Shown one piece after another: positions 44,630 to 59,780 of a DNA stretch of 64,000 bases; within the stretch, counting starts at the first letter, position 1; every line of letters starts with the position of its first letter. Below the pieces are notes generated by a model that made no database searches, was not told where the DNA came from, and worked only from the letters and a program-made list of their open reading frames with translations. A program made the translations under genes and the position numbers. This DNA is from Plectrocnemia conspersa (lineage: Eukaryota; Arthropoda; Insecta; Trichoptera; Polycentropodidae). Where the stretch lies: assembly GCA_009617715.1 (NCBI GenBank), contig VTFK01000140.1, forward strand, positions 806,001-870,000, in the 5' to 3' direction.

Positions 44630-47600
44630 AAATTAGTAATATGTAATATTTTGACATTTTATGGTTTTTATTATTGTAATAAAGAATTAATTTTCGATTA
44701 ATATAATAAAATAAACATATTTGCAAAGTAGTCTACACTAAAGATAGTCTTTTGATATTATATTTATTTAAAAAAAAATGTTAGGTAATCTCTAATTAAT
44801 AAAAACAAATTATGTAAAGATTCAGATAAAATAGAAAATATGTAACAATAAATAAACCTAAAATTGTACGCTGAATCATTGGGTATGATAAAAAAATATT
44901 TAGCTTCTTAAAAAAACAGTATCAGGAAAATCCCATTATTATTCAGTATATGAGCAAAATATGTGTCATTGAACTCGAATCACGTAATAATAGCAACAAT
45001 ATAAGATTTTTGTATAAAACATATTGTTTTCTCGTATTTATATATCGTTAGCATGAAGTTGAATTTCCCGTTCCACTGTGCAATTTCAGCTAATAACTAT
45101 TAATTATTTGCCCTGACATTGGATTATTTGCGTACATGGTAATTCGCGATTATTATGAGATTCGCTGTATTTACAGATGAAATGATTGAAAAATTGATTT
45201 TAATTCAGATAAAAAGATATATGATGATTATGTTGTACGTCATCAGACATAGCTTATAAATTAAATTACTTGTGTAATATCATCAAAACTACGATTTTTT
45301 AACATTAGGGTAATGAAAGCCTAAGAGTCGATATGTCTTGTATTTATTAAAAGATAACTCAAAATACTGACACCTTCGATTTTCTCATATTACTAATTAT
45401 GCAATGAAGGAACTAAGATTTTATACCTAGTATCTATTATACATGCGACCTTCGTATCAACCTTAACACATATTCAATTTTAAATTGTTGCCTATTGTGC
45501 TATCGTAATTTAGTTGTAACATGTAAATGCGACAAGAGATGTATATAATTATGTGTGCTTTTAATAATTTATTTATCAAATATGTGTAAAGTAACGTATG
45601 TTTTAATAAGAGTATGTATGTATGTAAATATTTTTATAAACATATATAAAATATGTTTTACATAATAATATTTAGAGCATAATAAACATTATATGTTCAT
45701 GAATATAAAATATAATTTTTTTTGGACTTTTGACTATTGTCTTCTAAGACGACTATTTTTCTCTTTTTTGAAATTTATGGTTCAAAGTTGCTATCGTTAT
45801 CAGTAACAATATTTAAAATTTTGATTCATTTCAAGAGAAACTCTTCCTAGTTATTATTGTTAAAAAATATGTCAAAAAAGTTGTAGAAATTTCTCTATGA
45901 ATTTTTCATATTGCAAATAAAGATTATTTATCTCTAGTTGAATTTTCAGAGCTTTCTCAACATTTATCAGTTAACTGAATCACTTCGTTGATATTTCTAG
46001 CACTAAATAAAAAAATAATAGATTCACTTTCAATTTCTGTATTACAAACCATTTTAACCATATCTTCTTATAATAATCCCTCAATATCTTCAAAATCATC
46101 TCCTTATTAATTCGATATGCTTATAATATGAGCAATTTATTGCTTATTTCTGGCTACAGGTATTTAAAGTTGTTTATTTTTCAACTTGCAAACTAAAATA
46201 ACATATTTCCAAATTTAAATAATTGTGATTGAATCATGTTGATAAGTCTTCAAAAAAGTCTTATGTAAAGTATGTCTCATGTATGACGCCTTCATCTAAT
46301 GGTTGGATTAATGAAGTAGTATTGGGTTTTAAACATATAACTTCAACATTAGGATGCTGTAATTTATGTGACTGATTTTTTCATTATGTAGCTATTTGTT
46401 TCTAGAACTAAATATTCAATAAGTATATATTTTTTAAATTAGTGCAGTCATCCAAGCTTTTTTGTTAGCTTTACAATTTTAGTGGATCATCAATGATTTA
46501 ATCTTGTGATCACCAGATGCATTGCTTCATAATAATAACATCACTCGCTCCTTAGCTGCTTTTTCAGCTTGGGCTAAATATGTTCAAGCAAGAAATTATT
46601 TATCTGTTCAGAACTGTAAAAATTGCATCGCTTTTCGCATCACTTTGAGATTATGGAGACATTGAATGTTTTTATGCTCCTCAAACAAACCTTCACTCTC
46701 GGAAAAATTTTACTTCACTATCATATGAATTAATTACAGTATGAGATCATTGTTTATCATTAGGATGATTTTTGCTTCATTGTAGTGCTATCGATGGCTA
46801 TTTATTTTTAGGTATGATCTTATATATATATATATATAAACAGAGCTTTTTCCGTAATCTCACTTTGGAACTTGCCAGTGATTAGGAGCTTATACTCTTT
46901 CAAATAGTAATTTCTAATAGTAGATTTGTTCATTCTATGAAACTTAAAAGTGGCAATCTAGAATTTTAATCTTCGCATCTAAAAAATAGTTTATCTATTT
47001 TAAATTTCATCAATTTTTATATTTATATTTAAATTTAAACACGTATATCCTACGTTTTAAATACATACATTTGATGCTTTATCACACGAGGTAAAAAACA
47101 AAATTTTCCTCTGTCTCAAACGGCTATTTTGAATAACACTTTATCTTCAATGGTGAATTTGCACATGAATGTTTGGCGCATTTGCAACGGACGTGCTATT
47201 GCGAAATTTTAATACATCAAATTCATAAAAAATAGCGTTGCTGACTTTTAAAGACAGGAAGAAAAACGGCGTGATAATACATATGCATTATAACATAATA
47301 CTAGTATCGTTTTCGACTTAACCTAGCTCATAGTTCGGTGTAGCATAACCTTACAAATAATTTTAAGTCACCTTTTGCAGGTAATTCTTTGCAACATATA
47401 CATATTCTTCCGCTCATTTTTTTTGTTATCGAAAGGTATGCTAGACATCTATCGGCGATTTTGCAACTATTTTAATAAATTAAATAATTACAGGTTGAAA
47501 TTACATATAAACACACAGTGTTTTTCAATTTTTATAGTTTCAGGGAGATCGTAATTAGTAATTATTAATCAATCATAAAAAATAGATTTTCCTAATATTG

Positions 47601-47800
47601 TCTAATTTCATAAAAAATACATCTATTGAATATAATATAATATAACATTTAATAATCAATTGAATAGTTAGTACTAATTTACATATTTTTATTTCAGTCT
47701 AGTGTCTCATGTTGACCCCGTTGTAACGTATTGGACTAACGGCATTTATGTTACAACGAAAGATTTACATCGTAAAATTAAATTAGTTTTACCAATTTTT
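44630..47800. other. Upstream DNA, no host gene
   Basis: AT-rich. Contains the Tigger-like relic at 46260-46690; low-complexity TA and TATG runs occur near 45610 and 46830. No host exon recognised. Confidence 0.55.
46260..46690 (-). pseudogene. Second Tigger/pogo-type transposase relic
   Basis: Minus strand: SNASGDHKIKSLMI, NKKAWMTALI, HPNVEVICLKPNTTSLIQPL, DEGVI. This is the block order of pogo/Tigger DDE transposases (CNA.G.HKLK.L.IG, KAWM, HP....V.FLPPNTTSL.QP.DQG). Stops and frameshifts are frequent. It is more diverged than, and distinct from, the relic at 11775-15527. Confidence 0.83.
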
Positions 47801-47819
47801 TACGGAACTTTTTCTAAAA

Positions 47820-48275
47820 AGATGCATGTTTGAAAATACAGCTGATCTCCCAAAGATAGGTTCAGTTACAATAGCGACATTTGATGACGATACACCTGTG
47901 CTTGCTTCTCATCATGACCCATTGAAAACATCAGAAAACCTCCAGAGAAATCGAACAATGGATGAAAACTTGGAGAATGGAAGCAAACACGATAAAATCA
48001 ATCTATGTAACTTTCATATTTAATAAAAAGACCTGCCCAAATGTTTCGCTAAATGGTAAATAAAACAATAAAATTATACAGTAAGCTCACATGGCGGACA
48101 CATTCAGAATTCAAATTCGAAAAATACACGGAAGGAGATCTCAAATGACACTGGAAAACAAGTTACTAATGTACAAGTACCAGTATGGACATACGGGTAG
48201 TGCCTGTGCCTCCACCATCGCCATCATCCAGAGATTTCAAAACAAGGTTCTACGAACGTCGAAAGATAAATGAGG
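47820..48275 (+). pseudogene. Jockey-type retrotransposon RT fragment
   Basis: ADLPKIGSVTIATFDDDTPV, LASHHDP and SENLQ match the Jockey RT palm (YTADLP...ATFADDTA.LA). The catalytic FADD reads FDDD. It continues, after frame changes, with GRRSQMTLENKLLMYK and IIQRFQNKVLRT (LENK.LLYKA.LKP, QRFQ.K.LR). Dead copy. Confidence 0.9.
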
Positions 48276-48279
48276 ATAA

Positions 48280-51200
48280 GTATCAGATAAATGACAGATT
48301 TTTTTGTACTTAACTGTTTTCTATCTTAACCTGCACTTTTATTTATTTTTATTATGCTAACGTAAAAAATAATCATCATACAGCAGCAGATTTTAAATCA
48401 CCGGCTTTTAATGGTACGACTGCGCTTGGTTCATAGTCACTATTGTCATAACATTGTGTTGACAATTTCAAATGCTGTGACATGCAATTGCAGTGCGTGT
48501 CCATGAAATTGGCGAATAAAAGAATATTCATACTTTTTTGATGTTTGAGAGTTAATTATCATTATTGCGATTTTTCGCCAATTCGATTCGTTCGCCAAAA
48601 TGAATATAATCAGAGATATATATTTTATTAAATATAAACTTTTACTACACAGCGGCTTATAGTTATCGATCGACTCCAGGTCTTTCTGCAAAGGCAACGT
48701 ATCCGCATTTGTATAAATACTCAAGAAAAAGCAGAGGATCGGTACTTAATAAGTATATGTAAATATTAGAAATAAATAAATAGCGACATTCAGATAAAAT
48801 TTTAATAGCTGAGTGGTTTTAGTAGTAAAAAAATTGTTATATGCAATATATTCTTGATACGACTATTGCTAACATATGAATTTAAAATAAAAAGATTGGG
48901 ATTTAAAAATATTTTTTTTACATGTAAAACAAATTGTAGCATGGGTTACCTAAACACATCTTAAGAGGCAAACCATCCGTTTAAGAGTTTAATGATCTGC
49001 ATCCATGTGATTACTACTGTGACACCAGTAAGTAAATCGTTACATATTTTTATGAATACTTTGATTAAGGTTAAGTACTTAAAATCATATAGATTGTGAA
49101 CTTTTTATTGTAAAATATTGGAGGAGGTTTAACCATTTAGATCAAATGTAATTAATTCGCTTTATTTTAAAATTTATTGTTAGATCTATGCAATTAGGTA
49201 TGCAAATAATGTTCTGTAAATTCACTAAGTGTTTCTTTAGCTTTTGTACTTCACACACCAGATTTTTGTAAATAATTGAGGTCAGTATGCAAATATCTGA
49301 GTTTCTCGGTTGGCATTGATGTCAGTCAAGTCGAAATATTTGGTGTCTTACCCAAATCGAATGTGAAAAATTGTGTTATACTTCTTACGGTTCGGTCGCC
49401 GAGTGAAATAATTTGTGTTCGAGCAAACACAGATGTTCGACAGGAACAATAGCCTCAACAAATAAAAAAAAAACACCCAACTGCAAAACACAAAGAGCGC
49501 ACAAATTAAGAAATCGTCGAAACACAACTACTGCATATTTAATTGCATTCAGTAAAAAACGTAATTATTACTTGGCGCAAACATAATTGTGCTTATGGAA
49601 AATAAAATATGCATATACACACAACACGTTTTATGAGTCACGTTAAAAATTGCTACAATAACAAACGAACTGAAAATTCACACGACGGATCATGTTTTGT
49701 CGCTGAAATTAATATTATTATTACATTGTAAAATTACAGGCGCTAGACCAATGCATTACAGTGGGACATTAACGCCAGACTGATTTTGAGAACAATGCTT
49801 GATTTCCGTTAGTAGTATGTAATGTAATTCATATTCAACACAACTCTTAAATTTTAATTTTATTTACAAGTAGCTATGATACTTAATGTAATCTAAAGCT
49901 AAAATTAAAATTTTTAAAAGGTCAAAAAAACAGATCAAATCTGATGGTTCTAGCATTCGAATTGTATGAAGTAAAATATGAGTATGGAAGACATGTGAAT
50001 TGCAAATTTTTTTGATTACGCAAACTTTTTTTAACCATATTTTATATAAATATTAATTTCCATCAACAGGTAATAAATTCTTTGTTTTTTAAAAAAAAGT
50101 AATATTTTATTAAATTAAATAAAAGGGAATTGTATATGAATGTTTTTGTATTCATATTTAGAAAAAGCTGAATCAAATATTTATTATAAATATCTTGAGA
50201 TTATTTTACAAGTGTAAATAATTTAATTTATTTTTCACTTACACAAATATATTTAATTGACTTATTCATTGCTTATAGTATATTCTCGGAGGTCAAAAGG
50301 GTTGGTTCAGTTGTGAAAAATAAATAAATATAAGCTACGCAAATAATGTGTTTTGTATTTCAGAATTGACATTTAATAATTAAATAAATACCACATTTCA
50401 ATGGCAACAAGGTCTTTTTAAAAACACGACTAAAAAAAGATTAATGAAACGTAAATATCAAAATCATTAACTCCATACCATCTACCATCGTATTAATTAA
50501 AAAATAAAACTAGAAATATTCTTTGATAATATAATAATATCATACTCATCATAATCATAAAAATATTGTATAATTACAATATAAATTTGTGAGCTTATTA
50601 AAAAAAATACATACTAATTATGAGCTTTTATCGAAGCACGTGTGACTTGTACAGAACAGTATTATATAATTAATCTAATCACTAGATTTAATCTTCTTAA
50701 ATGGACTTTTTAATACCCTGCAATGAGAAAACGTGTACTTTGTACAATTGATAATAATATTCAAAGAAATATATTGTATATACTTGAAAATCAGCACATA
50801 GGTAATATAACTGTTTTTTCAGAATGAAATAATGTAATAATATAGCGACTTTTTCACAACGAAATGAATATTAACATTTGTATATTAAACTAATATATTT
50901 TAAAATAACTATAGTAGTGTTTCTCAAATGATTTAACATACAATAATTTATATCACTGGTATGTTACTTTTGACCGACATTTCGGCATGTATGTTTCCGC
51001 CATGAAAACGGTATTTGAGTGCATTAAGGATCGTGAGCATCGAAAAGTAATCGTCATGCATTTAACAGCATAGATGTATTTATATATATTTTCAGAATGA
51101 TCGTTTCATATCGAAATAAAGTAGAATATAGTGACATAATCTGCTCGTCTTTGCAATGATAATGTAACTAAGGATATGCTTTTATTTAAATGGGAAATTA

Positions 51201-51340
51201 ATATAAACGTTAACTTCTTCACCAAATATATTTTAAAATAAATATGGTTGTATGTATTAAATAAGACAGTATAATCTAATTTAAATCACTGGTTTCTTTG
51301 CGATGATCGCTTTTTTTTTAGTTTCGGCAGGAATATTCCC
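48280..51340. other. Upstream DNA, no gene
   Basis: AT-rich. A less AT-rich patch at 49260-49480 reads on the minus strand into CGACCGAACC|GTAAGAAG (donor at 49388), a possible non-coding UNC93 5' exon, unproven. Near 50960-51025 a segment (GACATTTCGGCATG.. GTATTTGAGTGCATTA) is a diverged direct copy of 51320-51370. Confidence 0.4.
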
Positions 51341-51374
51341 GCCATGGTCACGGTATTTGAGTGCATTATACATA

Positions 51375-51704
<330 letters not shown>

Positions 51705-51784
51705 GAATTTTCCGAAAATTCTGAACAAAAAAAAAGACAGTTACTGAAAATTCGTGAACATGATGTGGGGCATCACATATATAA

Positions 51785-51813
51785 ATTATATATATATATA
51801 TATATATAATTCA

Positions 51814-51873
<60 letters not shown>
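51785..51873. repeat. (AT)n microsatellite with AATTCATGAT interruptions
   Basis: Two (TA)n runs separated by ATAATTCATGATATA; TTAATTCATGATGTGG follows, repeating the interruption. Confidence 0.95.
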
Positions 51874-51877
<4 letters not shown>

Positions 51878-51879
51878 TC

Positions 51880-54800
51880 ATGATGTGGTGATTATATTGC
51901 ACTTAAATAAAATTTACGTTTAATGTCAAAAGTTCTATATGTCAACACGTGCTGCAATTTTTCATCTGCATATTTTGCAAACTATCCCCTGAACTCAAAA
52001 CACATGGAATTTGAAACGGTAACGAGACGAAAAGTACTCATTAGGCAAATTGCCAAGTAGGAAACTGCTGCTCATTAGCAAAATATCGGTTCGGCTACAC
52101 ACAACAATAGCGTACAGCATAAACACACTGTGCGTTCTGAAAGACATGCGATAAGGCGAAACTGCTTCCGTACGTGACGTTGACGTCACATACTTTAATC
52201 CGGTCGTAAAAGTAATTCACTGACGATGTTTTTATTGTGTGTATTTGTAACGAGTCAATTATGCATGCGACCATAAAAAATAATTTATTAGATTAGCCGG
52301 TGTGAGAGGCGCACAGTGATTGATTTTGTTATTTAGTAGATAATGACAAAAAAATATTTTTAATTTATTTTAATTAAAAATGGTTTCAGAAGCATTATAT
52401 TAATATACTAATACAGTAAAAGTTGAAAACCAGCGAGAATCTAGACTACTTTAAAATAAACAAGTCACAAGATGACCCTAACCTCGGAGGTCGAAACGTT
52501 AGCAAAAGAGAAGGCACAATATTCAAGCGCTCGCATATCAAAAGAAGTAAAGTTCCACAGAAAAAGTTAATTTCAAAATAAGATTTAATTTACACTTACA
52601 ATTTTAATTATTACTGTCATACTATTTACAAGTTTATCGGTAATTATAATATTATATTGATTTTGACTAGATTTATTAGGTAGAAAAAAAGTCTTATTAT
52701 TTATGACTTCAGTTAAAAAAATACATCGAAAAATTAATTTATTATACTTATATTAAATTTATTTTCAGACTTTTTGTTATAAACTATTTCTTTTTATAAG
52801 AATTTACTATACTTAAAAGTATTTATATTCAAATATTATTTATTTTAAATTTAAATTGATTTTACTAATTTAATTTTAATGTAATTATAAAATCATTAGT
52901 TCCTTTGAATTGATGTATGTATGTATATTGATACAATAATTCGGACATATTTAATTATAATTTCTAGAAAATTACACTTTAATAGTGTATACATTTTTTA
53001 TTTATTGTTTAGCACTAAGTATATAGTAATGTAATGTAATTATTACTCTAATCGTATTGTCGGTCATTTCAGTTATAATATAGTATATTACGAAAATTAT
53101 AATTTCAGTAAAAAAACTTTTTTTTACTTTCTATACATTTTTGATATTTTTGATATTCATAGAAATATATTTTTTAATTAAATATATATTAATCCAATAA
53201 AAAGGTAATATTTTATAAGAAATTTTAGGTTGATTCAATTATCATTCTTTATAAATACATTTTATTGATATTTACTTAGGGACTTAAAACCATGTTTGAT
53301 TATATTTTTATAATTTTTTGATCTATTTATAAATAGTTGGTAATGATCATTTGATTATCGATATACAAAAATTGATAATATACATACAATACATACATAT
53401 GAGAAAAAACCGTAAAATAAATTAAAATAAAAGCTATTTCAAAAATGAAAATTGGTTACTGTTTTTTATATTAACCAAAAATACCCTTATCTAAATATTT
53501 ATGTTTATACAATATAATCTACACATATGTGATACATAACACAAGGGTTGAATTTAAATATTAAAATTACTTTTATTACATCAATAAGTGTTTTGAATGA
53601 AAATATGTTTATCATAATCATATTTCGTTGTAATAAAACTAGATTCAAAAGTCAAAAGCAATTTAAAATTAGTTTTTGTGAGAGGCTTATGATTTAATTT
53701 CCAAATATAAATATAATAATATTTTTGATTTTTAGTTAAAATAATGACCGAAAAAATTTACATGTCTGTTCTAAAACATAAATAATGTTTTAAGCGTAAT
53801 TATAAGAAAATTTTACCTTCAAGACATCTGTAATTTTTTTAATAAATTCGAATGCTGTTTAATTAAAATTAACTCTAACAAAAGCTCTATAAAAATCTGT
53901 ATAAATATAATCAACCTGAATACGATAATCTAAAGAGTAAGTTTTGATTGATCTATATTTTTGTAATGCTCAGAAATAATAATAAATTTAAATCATTAAG
54001 ATAAAAATTATATGTGATCTGAACTTTTTAATTAGATAAAAAAAAATTAACGTTTAAATACATATATTTGGTAGTTCCGAAATGAATGACGTTTTTCATT
54101 GAAGCAAATAAAAATCACTATGAAAAACATATAATAGAATCGAAAATACTATACTGTATAATATTATTTTACTTTGATATCCTACGCCGATTAGGTTAAT
54201 TCTCTACAATGAGTATTTTTTATTCTGTTTCTACTTTCAATTTGTTTTTGTTTATCTAAAAAAGAGATCGTTTTCAAGTAATAAATAAAATATACAGATT
54301 AAATTTATTTTATAATACAGGTGGTATTGAAGGTCGATTTTTGCCCCAATACTGGTTTTGATACTACCGGAAGTATTTAAAAAAAATATTTTCTATGTTG
54401 AAATAATAAATAATTTTATTTTTATAAATGATTCAGATTAAATATCTTATAAAGTTTATATTTAATTAAAGCAGATTCTGATTCTCTGAATTAGAGGTTT
54501 ATATTTTTAACCTTTCCTGAGCGAAAAGGGGGCCAAAAAATACCCCAAGAATTGGTTTTTCACTGTAACTTTTTAATTACTACCAATAATATACCCACAT
54601 TTTATGTAATCCTGTAATTAAGGATTATACATAGATAAAATTTAATAAAATTTTAAATTTGCACTAACGTCGATTTGTGGTTGTGTTTGATTTTACAAAA
54701 TAAATAACTTTGAAACGATAAAACATAATTTTCAACCATAATCACTAAATCACTGATCTATTTATTATATATATATTTTTAAATTTGTTTGTCTTTAATA

Positions 54801-56170
54801 ATAAGATTTATAAATAAATTTAAATTTTGCAAAGAAAAAATAAATAAAACCAATTATTTGATAAAATATTGCTGCGATTGTCAAATTGTTTCGTGTGCAG
54901 GCAATTGACAATACAAAACATATCAATCCACCAATGTCAATGGTAATTATTGTCTGGTTTATTATTACGGAAAAAATGCCGTTTCTATTGTAAACGATAA
55001 TTAAATACACGTATAGTATTATTTTGATTACAATAATAACATGCGTGTAGTATTATATTTGTATAATGTTCATATACACAAGATATATTTGCAAGGAACA
55101 AAAATAATAATACATAGAAATTTATATTTTTATGAAGAATAATAAATAATGAATATAAATTACTGTTTACTATTATATTAGATGGTATTACTAATATTCT
55201 TAGATTGATCATTCATATATTATTTTTTGTAATATAGAAACTGATATAAAGTTAAATTTTGATTTTCAATAATAAATCGGTACCAAGATCTATTAAATAT
55301 AGCGAGTGCTTTATAATTCTGTAATTAATAGTCATTTTAGTTCACTAGCTATTTAATAAAAAAAATTAAATTGCAGATAAATAAAATATTTTAAATAGTA
55401 ACACAAAAAATACAGATATTTTAAAACAACATTGATAATAAATCATTAACATTTTTACAGCCTGTTTTTATGATTTTTTATAAATATTATTTATCAATAT
55501 TTTATATTTTTTATACAATTATGATATATTTTAGTGAGTTTTCAGAATTTTAATTGATTACAAAAATTAGGAGCCTACCATAAAATATGTTAGTTTGTAT
55601 CAACGATATGGTCATCAAACTATAAAAATATAATCATATTTTATTGCTTAGAGTCTAGCACTCTAGCCAATAAAATAATATATAAGAGCTACTTGATAAA
55701 AAAATAAAACACTATTTCTTGAACGTTAAATGAATAATTTGTATAAATCTTAAATACAATATCACAAATGATAAAATATGCTTATTGTATCGCGTGTTAA
55801 GTCTAATATCAGAGAACGTTGAACACATTTTAATCTACATGAATCGAAAATAAGAATCTGCAAATTTGTACTAGCTGTAAAATGCAATGAATAATCAGAA
55901 GTTCTCAAAATTCAGATTTTGTTCTATGCTTTAGCATATATTCAGAAAATATTTTTGACAAAAATTTCTGATTACAGCCAAAGAGATATACATATAAAGA
56001 TTTTTTACAGAGTCTGCTATGCACTGATTAAACACCCACTAGTAAAATATGATACGGCCTAAAATAAATGACACGTTGTCGAAGTTGTAATAATATATAC
56101 AAAATACTGTATCGAAAAAGCCAGCACAATATTCACCCGTATAAAGAAGATTCTTTAGATTGCTTTAAGA
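51880..56170. other. Upstream DNA, no gene
   Basis: Mostly extremely AT-rich. 51990-52340 is less so and has a CRE-like TGACGTCA at 52181-52188. GGTCGAAACGTTAGCAAAAG at 52490, like the retroelement tail at 32070, suggests a retrotransposon 3' end. Nothing else recognised. Confidence 0.5.
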
Positions 56171-56176
56171 GTAAAA

Positions 56177-56560
56177 ATGGTAACGTGCTATGTCTTATCT
56201 GTCCTTATACATATTAAAGTCGAAATGTATCGTAGACAAATAAATTTACCCTTCAGTGCTCTTGAAAATCAGTCGTTTGTTTGTGCTCATACACAAAGTC
56301 CAATCATCGCGTCGATGTCGAGAAACACTTTGATCACGATTGTCATCAAGAAAGTTAACAATTGCACGTGTCCAGCGCAGAATCGTACACGTTTAATGCG
56401 AACAACAATAGCACGATAACTTTTTCAGCGATGCATAACCATTTAACTGGGATGTGGGCCGGAAAACTGTCAAACGACCACCGAAGCTGTAAAGTAGCAG
56501 CATAGCCAGCGCGACGATAATACCTTTAATGCTGTTTAAAATGTGAATGGATATATCTAG
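56177..56560. other. Less AT-rich island, possible non-coding exon or promoter
   Basis: Contrasts in composition with its surroundings and contains AACTGGGATGTGGGC, shared with AACTGAGATGTGGGC in a similar island at 60421-60830. An 80-codon plus-strand frame has no recognised family. Confidence 0.3.
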
Positions 56561-57531
56561 AAAAAACAATCCACTGTAAATAAATAATTATTAATAGAAA
56601 ATTTATCATTGAGTCAAGAAAAATATATATACGTATAAATATTTTTTTTATACATTTACTTTATCTTTTATACCTATTTTTTTAAACAGTCAATATCAAT
56701 TTTATATACTTTTTTTATTTTACGCCTTATTTTAAGGCTTCTAAAAGCACAAAAATACACCATTATCAATAAATTAATTTTATATACTCTAATAAAAAAT
56801 AAAAATAAAACTATAATAAATTACAATTTTAATATTAATCTATTCATTTGTTAACAAAAATTTTTTATTACCAATCAAATGAATAAATGCAATTATTACC
56901 AATCAAATGAATACTGCAATGAAAATATTTCAAAAATAAAAACATTAATAATTATGTTAATTGCCATACAAGTGCATTGAAAATATTGGCACTAATATAA
57001 CTAAGGCTTAAATAATTTTCTTAGTAAGACGTCGAAACGTTTTATCAGCTAAGTTGCGCATGAACCCTCGTTTCACGCGTAACTGCCATGCTAGCTTTTT
57101 ATTGCTCGTTTAATTGCGTTTTCGATATTTGCATATCGATACATGATGATGTAATTAATCGTGATGTTTCCAAGAAATTTCAACCGATCGAATAAAATAT
57201 AAAGTATTAAAACGACTGACTTGAGATCGAATTTAAAATTGTTGTTTTTCGTCACGGTGATTTTCTTATCGCTCAATACAGTAGTGCCAATCAAGTTTTA
57301 ATGGAAATATTATTTGTTTTTGAGTGATGCGGATTAAAATATCAAAATATAGCGCTAAATGTATTTAAGAAAAGATTGGTTTAATTACAGATTGTCACAA
57401 TTGTGTGAATTTTCATGAATTCTCGTTAAATATATTAAGAATTGCTAGACATCGAAAGTCAATTTAATTTATAATCGCACGACTAGTTTAAATAAATTAA
57501 TTCGCGTTCAAGTCCTTTCGAGTCTCTATAT

Positions 57532-57590
57532 ATTTCACCAAAATTACTTTGGCATCATCGAGAAAATTTTTTATACACTATGTAGGGTAC
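57532..57590. repeat. Dispersed tail-like repeat, copy 2
   Basis: Matches 37943-38000 (see there). Confidence 0.6.
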
Positions 57591-58863
57591 TAGATAACAA
57601 AGTCATATAATTAAAGATGCAGTATAAAATGAGTATGAAATTGACAAATTCCGTGACTTTTAATGAAAATTATTTCAACACTTGAAAGGTTAAGAGATTT
57701 TTATTAAATTATTTATAGCCGATTTTATAATAAATTCTATAACACATGTCGAGTTAAAGAATCGCTGAATATTAAATTGAATAAATATAATTTAACATTT
57801 TTGTGTGCAATTTCTAAAACACTAAAATATCAACCGTAATAAAGTGTCCACCTGCGTCAATTTATCAATGGACACTGTAATCGCTCTTATCGAAATATTT
57901 CATTGTCAATATTTACGCATCGATATATCAATTAATGCACGCAGCGTAACATACACACTTAAAACAAAATTGAGACAAAAAACTATGTACAGTGTCTAAA
58001 AATGTAAAAGTATGTGTTTTGGTTTGTTACAATCAAAACCTATTGATAATACACCAGGCTGAAATATCTGCTATTTATTTATTAATTACTAAATTAGTTT
58101 ATTACTTCTGCGATGTTGTTATACAAATATTCTTATTTTGTTTAGAGTGTTTAGACGATCTAATATCCTTAATTGAAAGCTTAAGTATGTTGGTACTCGC
58201 GCATTTGCATGCTCACTTCGTTTAAAATGTGTTTTTATACTTTTTTTAGTTATTGACTCAATATTTTGTTGAACGTATATAGAATAATTTATCTTCTATA
58301 TTGCTACTCATTATAGTAGCTTTGTTCATGTGAGGTTATTGTCAATCTTTCGTTCTAACTAGAGTTCTCAAATATTCACAGTTTTCAACTATTCTAACAG
58401 TGAATAAAAAATGGATGAAGTATTTTATATTTTAATATATTCGTTATTAAATTAGTGGAAAAATGAATTATTATTGCTAGATAATAAGTATTTTAATTAA
58501 TATTTTTTAATTTAATAAAATATGCGAATTACTGATCAGTACGGACGTCAAAAGAAAAATGATTAATTTATTTTTACAGCTTACAGTCATCTTAGATTTT
58601 CAGAATTAGCTGCGATTGAATTAAGCACATTTTATCGAATTTATTGTTTATATAATAGCTAGTAATGTTTGGAACTAATTTGACATATGTACATAAAGAT
58701 CGAATCTGTATCGGCGTTTGTTTAGTTTGGATTTGCATATAAATTAAATAACTAGAAATAAATTAGCCGCGAACGAATTATTGAATTATAATTGCGTCTT
58801 GAGACAACAAATACAAAAATATAGCACGAACTTGACAAAAAATTGCGATTTACACCTGTTTTT

Positions 58864-58922
58864 GAAAAGAAGCGTCTCATTGTGCGTCTTTTTAGTGAGA
58901 AGAAGCATCTCATTGTCTCGGA
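58864..58922 (+). repeat. Short tandem duplication
   Basis: GAAAAGAAGCGTCTCATTGT and GAGAAGAAGCATCTCATTGT follow one another, about 33 nt apart. Confidence 0.75.
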
Positions 58923-59585
58923 TTTCGAAACAAAATAAAGGCGCATAAAGGACGCAGAATTTTGAGCGGCACTAGTCACTCGGTTATATGGAGAGAGACA
59001 ACGATTACCCGTATTGCTCAAGTATATAAATTGTTTCGTTTTTTTTAAATCGGGCGAATAATTCGAATATTCGATTGAAAAGCTAAATTGTAAGATATCA
59101 CACGTTAGCCCAATGCGCTATAACGGGGTAATCACAATAAAAAACTACATTACTAAGCAAGTAAATTAGTGATAATCCATTTGATTAATTATTAATTATT
59201 ATTAAAACTTAAAATCAATGCTCAACTATCTATTTGTGGGATTAGGAAAAACCTATTCTGTGATGATAAATTGTAGTTGTAATTTTAATTATTTAAATTA
59301 AAAATACAATTAATCACTTTAATTTTGAATATTCTCTAGAGTCCTGGAGATGGGCTTAAAAGTGGGTGCTGCACAAATTAAATAAAGTAATATATACAAT
59401 TATGATGTGCTTAGAGAATAAATTTCGATGCAATGACTTCTAAGAAATAGTATTTTTTTATCAGCGCAAGGCTTTCGCATATAGAAGCACTAAGAGTAAT
59501 TCACTTTGTCAGGTACCAGTACAGTCAATACCAATAAAATTAAATATGCGGTAAGTACATTAACCAACAAGCCAAAACAATCTGT

Positions 59586-59780
59586 TACCGTCGCGATTTT
59601 ATTGCTTTTGACGTGAATTTTTGCCTTCTGAGAAGTTATAATTGTTTTTGCGCTCTCCTATTGACCAAAATTCGGTTTGAATATACTTTGATCTACCCTC
59701 TTATATTATAAGTCCATAATAATATCGGTAAGGATAGCTATCATATTTTTAAAACATACTGTAATATCGAAATGCAGACA
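59586..59780 (-). repeat. Third copy of the UNC93-intron palindrome family (one arm plus flank)
   Basis: On the minus strand it matches 24860-25035: TCGATATTAC, TTTTAAAAATATGATAGCTA, TAT.A.AGAGG, GATCAAAGTATATTCAAACC, GAATTTTGGTCAATAGGAG, AGCAATAAAATCG. So the parent repeat extends about 90 nt beyond the palindrome arm. Confidence 0.88.
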
